From assembly GCA_016195125.1 (NCBI GenBank), contig JACQAD010000173.1, positions 1-38,094 on the forward strand: a stretch of 38,094 nucleotides of DNA, written 5' to 3'. A model generated the notes under the pieces. That model was not told the origin of the DNA. It did not search any database and saw only the letters and a program-made list of their open reading frames with translations. The stretch's first letter is position 1. Each line of letters opens with the position of its first letter. The DNA is from Magnetospirillum sp. (GTDB lineage Bacteria > Pseudomonadota > Alphaproteobacteria > Rhodospirillales > Magnetospirillaceae). Below are positions 18,746 through 27,377 of this stretch, piece after piece. Both the position numbers and the translations under genes were made by a program.

Positions 18746-19075
18746 ATGGAAATCCGTGAAGAAAACGTAGGCGAAGCCACCGTGCTGGTGCCCCTGGCCC
18801 GCGTGGACAGCTCGACCGCCAAGGCCTTCGAGGCCCGCGTTCTCGCGGTGGTCAATGCCGGTGCTCCCAAGATCCTGATCGACTTTTCCGAGTTGGATTA
18901 CATCTCCAGCGCCGGCCTTCGCGTCGTGCTGGTGGGGGCCAAGATGACGCGGGGAACGCGCAAATTCGCGCTGTGTGCCATGAAGCCCCATATCCGTGAA
19001 GTTTTCGACGTTTCCGGCTTCGCCAAGATCCTCTCCATCTATGCCGACCGCTCCTCGGCCCTGGCCGCTCTGTGA
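18746..19075 (+). CDS. STAS-domain anti-sigma factor antagonist (RsbV/SpoIIAA-like)
   Basis: KILIDFSELDYISSAGLRVVLVGAKMTR with the conserved Ser phospho-acceptor region. Confidence 0.9.
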   Translation: MEIREENVGEATVLVPLARVDSSTAKAFEARVLAVVNAGAPKILIDFSELDYISSAGLRVVLVGAKMTRGTRKFALCAMKPHIREVFDVSGFAKILSIYADRSSALAAL

Positions 19076-19209
19076 GCTTGGGATAGCCGCCCTGTTCCGG
19101 CTGTGTCTGGCACCCGGTCATCGTCTGCGCTAGGATAGGTTTCATCACTCTAACCGGTTCGCCTGCAATAAGGACCGGCCGGGGGCGAGGGGCTTAGGAG
19201 AGCAAGACA

Positions 19210-19443
19210 ATGACCACCGATCCCATGAAAAATCTGATCGAGATGCAGCGTTCCCTGATGGAAGGCTGGATGAGTTCGGCCAACCAGATGATGAAGTACT
19301 GGCAGCATATGATGGAATTGCAGGAACGCCTGATCCATCACGCCACCTATGGCCGGGATCATGTGGAGATCGACGACGGTCCGTCATTCACCGGCAAGTA
19401 CGGCAAGCGCCGTTTCGATATCGACCCCGAACGCGACGTGTAA
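19210..19443 (+). CDS. Small Met-rich helical protein (77 aa), possibly phasin-like
   Basis: RBS TAGGAGAG upstream; MTTDPMKNLIEMQRSLMEGWMSSANQMMKYWQHMMELQERL amphipathic helix. Confidence 0.5.
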   Translation: MTTDPMKNLIEMQRSLMEGWMSSANQMMKYWQHMMELQERLIHHATYGRDHVEIDDGPSFTGKYGKRRFDIDPERDV

Positions 19444-19461
19444 GCGGGACGCCATCCTCCT

Positions 19462-19488
19462 CGTCATGCCCGGGCTTGGTCCGGGCAT
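19462..19488. repeat. REP-like palindromic element, copy 2
   Basis: CGTCATGCCCGGGCTTGGTCCGGGCAT; same family as 5046-5070; lies in a convergent intergenic space. Confidence 0.65.
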
Positions 19489-19521
19489 TCACGTGGCCTC
19501 GTCAATCCCTGAAAGAGGGGC

Positions 19522-20685
19522 TCAGTCGTCGCTCATGCCGCGGCGCGAGATGGGCACGTCGCGGTGAATATAGGCGCTCATCACCAGGCCCCAGCCCAGC
19601 AGCAGCGACAGCATGGCGGTGCCGCCGTATGAGATCAGCGGCAGCGGCACGCCCACGACCGGCACCAGCCCCATGACCATGGCGGTGTTGATGAAGAAAT
19701 ACAGGAAGAAGGTGGTGGTGATGCCGTGGGCGACGAGGCGGCCGAATTGCGAGCGGCAACGCATGGCGATGGCATAGCCGTAGGCCATCAGCAGGGCATA
19801 GAGGCCCAGCAGAACCAGCCCTCCCATCATTCCCCATTCCTCGGCGAACATGGTGAAGATGAAATCGGTCTGCTTTTCCGGCAGGAAGTTCAGGCGGCTT
19901 TGGGTGCCCATCATGTAACCCTTGCCGAACACCCCACCCGATCCCAGGGCGATCTTGGATTGGGTGATGTGATAGCCGGCGCCCAGGGGGTCGTCTTCCG
20001 GGTTCATGAAGATCAGGACGCGCTTTCTCTGGTATTCGCGCAGGAATTGCCAGGCCACGGGAACGGCGCCCATGCCGCCGGCGATGACCAGCACGAATTT
20101 CCACATGCGCACGCCGGCCATGAAGAACAGGGCGCCCGAGGACAGGACCAGCATCATGGCGGTGCCGAGATCGGGTTGCTTGAGGACCAGGGCGGCGGGG
20201 GTAAAGACCATGATCAACGGCGGGATCAGGAACAGTGGCCGGCCGATCTCCTGAATGCTGGCGCCGTGGAAGTAGCGCGACAGCGACAGGATCAGGGCGA
20301 TCTTCATCAGTTCGGAGGGCTGCAGCTGGATGAAGCCGATATCGATCCAGCGTTGGGCGCCCATGCCGACGGTGCCCTTTACCTCGACGGCCACCAGCAG
20401 CACCATGGCGATACCGTAGAAGGTATAGGCATGGCGCATCCAAAAGCGCAGATCGACCATGGCCACGGTGATCATCAGGCCGATGCCGATGGCAAAGCGG
20501 ACCATCTGCTTCAAGGCCCAGGGCTCCATGGATCCCTGGGCCGCCGAATAGAGCGTGGCGAAGCCGATGGCGGAAATGGAGGTCAGCACCGCGATCAGCG
20601 ACCAGTTGATCTGCCAGATCTTGTCGCGCATGGACATTTCGGTGCGGTTGAGGCGTGACGGCATGCGCGGCATGGGCCGGAGCAT
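19522..20685 (-). CDS. rodA: Rod-shape-determining SEDS glycosyltransferase RodA
   Basis: QRWIDIGFIQLQPSELMKIALILSLSRYFH; FIFTMFAEEWGMMGGLVLLGLY; VPLPLISYGGTAML; ATGA overlap with mrdA. Confidence 0.96.
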   Translation of the reverse strand: MLRPMPRMPSRLNRTEMSMRDKIWQINWSLIAVLTSISAIGFATLYSAAQGSMEPWALKQMVRFAIGIGLMITVAMVDLRFWMRHAYTFYGIAMVLLVAVEVKGTVGMGAQRWIDIGFIQLQPSELMKIALILSLSRYFHGASIQEIGRPLFLIPPLIMVFTPAALVLKQPDLGTAMMLVLSSGALFFMAGVRMWKFVLVIAGGMGAVPVAWQFLREYQRKRVLIFMNPEDDPLGAGYHITQSKIALGSGGVFGKGYMMGTQSRLNFLPEKQTDFIFTMFAEEWGMMGGLVLLGLYALLMAYGYAIAMRCRSQFGRLVAHGITTTFFLYFFINTAMVMGLVPVVGVPLPLISYGGTAMLSLLLGWGLVMSAYIHRDVPISRRGMSDD

Positions 20686-22568
20686 CAGAACCTCCTCAGA
20701 TCGGGCGGAGTGCCGGGGGCGGTGCTGTCCGAGGCGACGCGGGCCATGTCGCGCTTTTGCACTTCGATCATGATGTCGCGGGCGATGGGAGCGGCCACCG
20801 CCGAGCCGCCGCCGCCGTGTTCGACGATGACGGCGATGGAATAGCGCGGATTCTCCTCGGGGGCATAGGCCACGAACAGGGCGTGATCGCGTTCCTTCCA
20901 CGGCAATTGGTCGTTCTTCTTCACCCCGGTTTCGCGCTCGCGCATGGTGATGCGGCGCACCTGGGCCGAGCCGGTCTTGCCCGACAGCCACATGCCCTCC
21001 TGGCTGATGCGGGCCTTATAGGCGGTGCCGCCGGGCTCGTTGGAGACGGCGAACATGCCCTTTCTGACCAGGGCGATGCTTTGGCGCGACACGTCCAGGC
21101 TGGGCCAGGCGGGAGCGGTGCGGGGCCTGGCGCTCTTCTCGGTGATCTGGTCGCGGGCGACATGGGGGATGACGGCGAACCCGCCATTGGCGATACGCGC
21201 CGTCATGGTGGCCAATTGCATGGCGGTGGCGGTGACATAGCCCTGGCCGATAGCATTGATCAGGGTCTCGCCCGGATGCCAGGGTTGCTTGAGGGCGGCG
21301 CGCTTCCAGGCCTTGTTGGGAATGATGCCCGATTTCTCGCCGGGCAGGTCGATGCCGGTGGGGGCGCCCATGCCGAAGCGCTTGGCCATCTCGGCGATCT
21401 TCTCGTAGCCGACGCGCCGCGCCACTTCATAGAAATAGACGTCGCAGGAATTCTTGATGCCGCTGACCAGATCCTGGGCACCGTGGCCTTCCTTCTTCCA
21501 GCAATGGAACTTGATGGAGCCCAGCTGGGTATGGCCGGAGCAGAAAACCCGCATTTCCGGGGTGATGTCGCGGGCCTCCAGGGCGGCCAGGGCGGTCACC
21601 AGCTTGAAGGTGGAGCCCGGCGCGAAGGTGCCGCCGATGGCCTTGTTGGTGAGCGGCGAGCGGGGGTTGGTGGACAATTCCTTCCATTCCTCGCCGGACA
21701 GGCCGCGGTTGAAGGAATTGGGGTCGAAGGAGGGGGTCGAGGCCATCACCAACACGTCGCCGGTGTGGATGTCCATCACCACCACGGCGGCGCTTTCATC
21801 GCCCAGGCGTTGGGCGGCATATTCCTGCAGCTTCATGTCGAGGGTCAGGTTGAGGTCGACGCCGGGCTCCCCCTCCTTGCGCTCCAACTCGCGGATGACG
21901 CGGCCGACGGAATTGACCTCCAGGGACGAGGTGCCGGCCTTGCCGCGCAGAGCCAGATCGTAGACCCGCTCCACACCACCCTTGCCGATGCGAAAGCCCG
22001 GCAATTCCTCCAGCGGGTCGCCGGACAATTCGGCCTCCGAGACCGCCGAGACATAGCCCAGGATGTGGGCGCCCAGACTCTCCAGCGGGTAATAGCGGCT
22101 CTGTCCGACGTCGATGATCACGCCGGGCAGGTCGGCGGCATTGACCTCGACGCGGGCCACTTCTTCCCAGGTCAGGTTCTCGCGCACGCTCAGGGGCACG
22201 AAGCTGCGCCGCCGGCGCACTTCCTTGTGGATGCGGGCGCGGTCGCCATCGCCGATGCTGATGATCTTCGACAGGGCGTCGAGGGTATAGTCCAGGGACG
22301 GCGTCTGCTCGGCCACCACCATCACCCGGTAATTGTGCTGGTTGACCGCCATGGCGATGCCGTTGCGGTCGAGGATCAGGCCGCGCGGCGGAGCCAGCAG
22401 GCGGGTGCTGATGCGGTTGTCCTCGGCCTGGACCGAATACTTGTCCGCCTCCATGACCTGCAGATAGTACATGCGCGCCGCCAGCGCTCCCATCAGCGTG
22501 GCCTTGCCGCCGGCCAGCATCAGGGCGCGGCGGGAGAACATCTTGGCGCGATCGTTGTCGTGGTACAC
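20685..22568 (-). CDS. mrdA: Penicillin-binding protein 2 (likely GTG start at 22568)
   Basis: PRGLILDRNGIAMAVN; GTFAPGSTFKLVTALAAL (SxxK); IKNSCDVYFYEVARRVG; LSGKTGSAQV (KTG). Confidence 0.95.
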   Translation of the reverse strand: MYHDNDRAKMFSRRALMLAGGKATLMGALAARMYYLQVMEADKYSVQAEDNRISTRLLAPPRGLILDRNGIAMAVNQHNYRVMVVAEQTPSLDYTLDALSKIISIGDGDRARIHKEVRRRRSFVPLSVRENLTWEEVARVEVNAADLPGVIIDVGQSRYYPLESLGAHILGYVSAVSEAELSGDPLEELPGFRIGKGGVERVYDLALRGKAGTSSLEVNSVGRVIRELERKEGEPGVDLNLTLDMKLQEYAAQRLGDESAAVVVMDIHTGDVLVMASTPSFDPNSFNRGLSGEEWKELSTNPRSPLTNKAIGGTFAPGSTFKLVTALAALEARDITPEMRVFCSGHTQLGSIKFHCWKKEGHGAQDLVSGIKNSCDVYFYEVARRVGYEKIAEMAKRFGMGAPTGIDLPGEKSGIIPNKAWKRAALKQPWHPGETLINAIGQGYVTATAMQLATMTARIANGGFAVIPHVARDQITEKSARPRTAPAWPSLDVSRQSIALVRKGMFAVSNEPGGTAYKARISQEGMWLSGKTGSAQVRRITMRERETGVKKNDQLPWKERDHALFVAYAPEENPRYSIAVIVEHGGGGSAVAAPIARDIMIEVQKRDMARVASDSTAPGTPPDLRRF

Positions 22569-22570
22569 GC

Positions 22571-23086
22571 CTAGACCTCCTTGAGGAAGGCCAGTTGCGT
22601 CCGAGCCAGGGTCCAGGTCAGCAACGGAAACAGCGACAATGTCATCAGATACTCGAAGATCACCGGCGAGACATCGAGGGCACGGCCCTTGATGAACGAG
22701 ATAAGCACCCAGGCCATGCCGATGGCGCCGGCGGTCAGCAGGCCGAACGCCCACCAGGTGACGGCGAAGGACTTGCCCAGAAAGAATTTGCGCTGCGAGG
22801 CGGCGGTGCCCTGGACCAGCAGCATCACCAAGGCATTCACGCCGAGCGGCGTGCCGGCGACGATGTCGTAGAGCAGCCCCACCACGAAGGCCAGCCAGGC
22901 CGGCAACAGATCGGGGCGGTAGATGGCCCAGTAATAGACCCCCATCAGCGGCAGCATGGGGGCGATGCCCGAGAAGCCGGGAGCATGGGTGGGGATGGCG
23001 GTCAGCAGCAGCAGGAACAAGGTGATGCCGAAGGGGACCAGGTGACGGACCCAGGTGTCCATCTTCACCCAGACCGAGGCCTTCAC
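22571..23086 (-). CDS. mreD: Rod-shape-determining protein MreD
   Basis: Multi-TM 171 aa protein between mreC and mrdA; GVYYWAIYRPDLLPAWLAFVVGLLYDIVAGTPLGVNAL. Confidence 0.92.
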   Translation of the reverse strand: MKASVWVKMDTWVRHLVPFGITLFLLLLTAIPTHAPGFSGIAPMLPLMGVYYWAIYRPDLLPAWLAFVVGLLYDIVAGTPLGVNALVMLLVQGTAASQRKFFLGKSFAVTWWAFGLLTAGAIGMAWVLISFIKGRALDVSPVIFEYLMTLSLFPLLTWTLARTQLAFLKEV

Positions 23087-23970
23087 TCTTCCTTACTCCG
23101 GCGCCGGCGCTCGGGCGGCGGCGGCCGTTCGAAGGGCAGGATGCCGCCCAGGCCGAAATCGATGATGGAGACGAATTCCAGGCGATGACGCTGGACGAAG
23201 GGCTCGACCCGGACAATGCCGTCGGTGACCGAGGACACCACTCCGATGGGAATGCCCGGCGGGAAAGCGCCCCCGGAGGCGGCGGTCACCACCCGGTCGC
23301 CCACGGAAATGGTCGGGCTGCCCGAGATATAGCTCAGGCGTGGGCGCTGGGTGTTGTCGCCGGTGAGAATGGCCCGCGTGCGGGTGGCTTCCAGCAGGAC
23401 CGGGGTCCGGGCGTTGATGTCGGTGATCAGCAGCAGGCGCGACGAGCGCAGCCCCACTTCGGCCACATGCCCGACCAGGGCCTCGCCGGTCAGCACGGCC
23501 TGACCCTTGCGCACGCCATCCTTGGAGCCGGCCCCCAGCAGCATGCTCTGGCCAAAGGCCGAGCCCATGTCGCCGATGACCCGGGCGGTGACGAAAGCCG
23601 GGTCGGGATCGGGAACGAAATTCAGGTTTTCGTGCAGAATCTGGTTCTCGGCTTCCAGACGTCGCGCCACGGTCTGCCAATGCATCAGCTTGGCGTTCTC
23701 TTCCTTGAGGCGGGCATTCTCGGTACGGAGATTGGCCAGTTCGTGGAAATTGTCGGTGACCTGGGCGATGGTGGCGGCGGGCCGCGCCATGGCGTCGAGG
23801 ATGGGGGCCAGGGCGTCGGCCACCAAGGTGCGGGTATGCTCGATCAGCAGGATGTCGGCCTTGCCCAGGATCATCAGGGCGACGGAGGCCACGATCAGGG
23901 ACAAGAACGCGAAACGCTGGACCAGCAGCCTTAACGTCGCGAGCCGACCTGCCGCACCCGACTGCTTCAC
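23083..23970 (-). CDS. mreC: Rod-shape-determining protein MreC
   Basis: N-terminal TM plus coiled coil; LNFVPDPDPAFVTARVIGDMGSAFGQSMLLGAGSKDGVRKGQAVLTGEALVGHVAEVG. Confidence 0.95.
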   Translation of the reverse strand: MKQSGAAGRLATLRLLVQRFAFLSLIVASVALMILGKADILLIEHTRTLVADALAPILDAMARPAATIAQVTDNFHELANLRTENARLKEENAKLMHWQTVARRLEAENQILHENLNFVPDPDPAFVTARVIGDMGSAFGQSMLLGAGSKDGVRKGQAVLTGEALVGHVAEVGLRSSRLLLITDINARTPVLLEATRTRAILTGDNTQRPRLSYISGSPTISVGDRVVTAASGGAFPPGIPIGVVSSVTDGIVRVEPFVQRHRLEFVSIIDFGLGGILPFERPPPPERRRRSKEE

Positions 23971-24079
23971 CGAGCCCCTCCGTTCCAGCGATGTCCGCTC
24001 CCAAGATCGGAAGCGGAATCATCAGGCCCACACTACTATATCTAGTATCAGAGAACCAGATATTACGGCGAGACGCCGA

Positions 24080-25135
<1,056 letters not shown>

Positions 25136-25208
25136 CTACGATGTCGTCAGTCAAACCGATCCGCCAGGGGCTGCCGGCGAATCCAAGTCGTCATAAAAAT
25201 TCCCGAGT

Positions 25209-25228
25209 GGGCGTGCTATATCACGCCC
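25209..25228 (-). terminator. Hairpin overlapping the leuA stop codon, possible leuA terminator
   Basis: GGGCGTG-ctatat-CACGCCC, 7-bp perfect stem; minus-strand downstream sequence ACTCGGGAATTTTTATG contains a short T run. Confidence 0.4.
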
Positions 25229-26765
25229 CGGTCGCGTCGGGGGCTGTTTTTTCTCTTTTGACCAAAAGTTTATTCAGCGCATTGACATAGGCCCGCGCCG
25301 AGGCCACCAGGGTATCGGTCTCGGCGCCCTGGCCGTTGACGGTTTTGCCGTCTTCTTCCAGGCGCACGGTGACTTCGGCTTGGGCATCGGTTCCCTGGGT
25401 CACGGCGCTGACCTGATAAAGCTGCAGCCGCGCCTCGTGGGGGAACAGTGCCTTGATGGCGTTGAAGGTCGCATCCACCGGGCCGTCGCCGGTGGCCTGC
25501 ACAGCCTTGATCTGGCCGTCCACGGAGAGTTCCAGGGTCGCCGACGGCGGCTGGTGCTTGGTGCCGCACAGCACTTCCAGCGAGACCAGCTTGACCCGGT
25601 CGTTGCCGCGCACCACGGCATCGTCGACCAGGGCGACGATGTCCTCGTCGAACACGTCCTTCTTGCGGTCGGCCAGATCCTTGAAGCGGTTGAAGGCGTC
25701 CTCGACGGCGTTGTCGCCCAGCTCGTAGCCCAGATCCTTGAGCTTGGCCTTGAAGGCGGCACGGCCGGAATGCTTGCCCATCACCAGGTTCGAGCGGTTC
25801 AGGCCCACGGATTCCGGGGTCATGATCTCGTAGGTCTGGGCATGCTTGAGGACGCCGTCCTGGTGGATGCCCGATTCATGGGCGAAGGCGTTCTTGCCGA
25901 CGATGGCCTTGTTGGGCTGGACCACGAAGCCGGTGATGGTCGAGACCAGCCGCGAGGCCCGGGTGATGCTCTCGGTCTTGATGCCGGTCTTGAAGGGCAT
26001 GAGGTCGGGGCGCGTGCGCAGCGCCATGACGACTTCTTCCATGGCGGCGTTGCCGGCGCGTTCGCCCAGGCCGTTGATGGTGCATTCCACCTGCCGGGCA
26101 CCCTTGCCCAGGGCGGCCAGGGAATTGGCCACGGCCAGCCCCAGGTCGTTGTGGCAGTGAACCGAGATGATGGCCTTGTCGATATTGGGCACCCGGTTGA
26201 ACAGCATGCCGATCAGGGCGGCGTATTCCTCGGGGATGGCGTAGCCGACGGTGTCGGGAATGTTGATGGTGCGCGCGCCGGCCTTGATGGCGCCCTCGAC
26301 GCAGCGGCACAGGAAGTCATGTTCGGTGCGCGAACCGTCTTCGGCCGACCATTCCACGTCATCGGTCAGGGTACGGGCATAGCTCACCGAGTCGATGACC
26401 TTTTCCAGCACCTTGTCCGGCTCCATCTGCAGCTTGTACTTCATGTGCAGCGGGCTGGTGGACAAGAAGGTATGGATGCGGCCGCGCGCCGCCGGCCGGA
26501 TGGCCTCGGCACAGCGTTCGATATCGCCCTTGGTGGCGCGGGCCAGGCCACAGATCACCGATGATTTGACGGCCTTGGCCACCGCCTCGACCGCTTCGAA
26601 ATCGCCGTTCGAGGCGATGGGGAAGCCGGCTTCGATCACGTCGACGCCCATCTCTTCCAGCACCAGGGCGATACGCACCTTCTCTTCCAGATTCATGGAG
26701 GCGCCGGGCGATTGCTCGCCGTCGCGAAGGGTGGTGTCGAAGATGATGACCCGGTTTTGATCCAT
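25221..26765 (-). CDS. leuA: 2-isopropylmalate synthase
   Basis: MDQNRVIIFDTTLRDGEQSPGASMNLEEKVRIALVLEEMGVDVIEAGFP; HCHNDLGLAVANSLAAL; HESGIHQDGVLK. Confidence 0.97.
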   Translation of the reverse strand: MDQNRVIIFDTTLRDGEQSPGASMNLEEKVRIALVLEEMGVDVIEAGFPIASNGDFEAVEAVAKAVKSSVICGLARATKGDIERCAEAIRPAARGRIHTFLSTSPLHMKYKLQMEPDKVLEKVIDSVSYARTLTDDVEWSAEDGSRTEHDFLCRCVEGAIKAGARTINIPDTVGYAIPEEYAALIGMLFNRVPNIDKAIISVHCHNDLGLAVANSLAALGKGARQVECTINGLGERAGNAAMEEVVMALRTRPDLMPFKTGIKTESITRASRLVSTITGFVVQPNKAIVGKNAFAHESGIHQDGVLKHAQTYEIMTPESVGLNRSNLVMGKHSGRAAFKAKLKDLGYELGDNAVEDAFNRFKDLADRKKDVFDEDIVALVDDAVVRGNDRVKLVSLEVLCGTKHQPPSATLELSVDGQIKAVQATGDGPVDATFNAIKALFPHEARLQLYQVSAVTQGTDAQAEVTVRLEEDGKTVNGQGAETDTLVASARAYVNALNKLLVKREKTAPDATGA

Positions 26766-26831
26766 GGAAACGCTCTTGACTGCGGGCACCCTGGCGACAG
26801 GCGCCGGCAAAGGGGCAAGCGGGGTGGAAAG

Positions 26832-26911
26832 GCGGCGGTGAAACAGGCTGTGAAACCCGTTTACCGCCGCTATAGGAAGGCCATTTTGCGGCGCAATGTC
26901 AACAGGATCAT
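26832..26911 (-). promoter_or_regulatory. Putative leuA leader: 13-codon ORF MILLTLRRKMAFL followed immediately by a long hairpin (candidate attenuator)
   Basis: Minus-strand ATG ATC CTG TTG ACA TTG CGC CGC AAA ATG GCC TTC CTA TAG at 26911-26870; GCGGCGGT...ACCGCCGC inverted repeat at 26832-26839 / 26863-26870. Confidence 0.5.
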
Positions 26912-26947
26912 GTGTATATCCTGTGTCGAAAGGCCTCGATTTTGCGA

Positions 26948-27187
26948 CTACTTGTGGACGCTGACCTGATCCGGGGAGGTCAGGCCGCCGATTGCGGCGC
27001 CGGCGGCACCGCCGACCAGGGCCGCTCCCAGTACCGGGCCGCCGGCGATATAGGCGATTCCACTGCCGGCGGCCGCCCCGATGGCGCCGCCGGACAGGGC
27101 GCGCTGTTCCCATTCCTTCATGTTGGAACACCCTGAAACGGTCAGGGCGGTGGCGATGAGGCCGATGCAAGCGAGACGGGAAGACAT
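26948..27187 (-). CDS. Small glycine-zipper lipoprotein
   Basis: MSSRLACIGLIATALTVSGCSNMKEWEQ lipobox LTVSGC; GGAIGAAAGSGIAYIAGGPVLGAALVGGAAGAAIGG glycine zipper; AAGGAG RBS. Confidence 0.75.
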   Translation of the reverse strand: MSSRLACIGLIATALTVSGCSNMKEWEQRALSGGAIGAAAGSGIAYIAGGPVLGAALVGGAAGAAIGGLTSPDQVSVHK

Positions 27188-27286
27188 GATCTTCTCCTTT
27201 ATCAGACATGGGGAATCTCGTCTGGTTTCATGAACCGGACTCATTCCCAACTGCCAGCCATCATACTGATAAAAAAGGCATAATTA

Positions 27287-27302
27287 TGTGAGTCACCTCA
27301 CA
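27287..27302. promoter_or_regulatory. CRP-type palindrome TGTGA-N6-TCACA in a divergent intergenic region
   Basis: TTATGTGAGTCACCTCACATTTTA; perfect two-fold symmetry over ATGTGAG-N4-CTCACAT (27286-27303). Confidence 0.55.
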
Positions 27303-27377
27303 TTTTATCCGTGGACAACCAGCTAATGTCGACAGGTGAGCTCGGAATTGTCCCTGTTAGGAGTCGGAGTTAAGGTC

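Noticed and set aside
20655-22574. 639-aa plus-strand ORF
   Set aside because: Antisense shadow of mrdA
24038-24058. TACTA-tatc-TAGTA palindrome upstream of mreC
   Set aside because: 5-bp stem in an AT-rich spacer; plausible promoter area but no specific regulator can be argued
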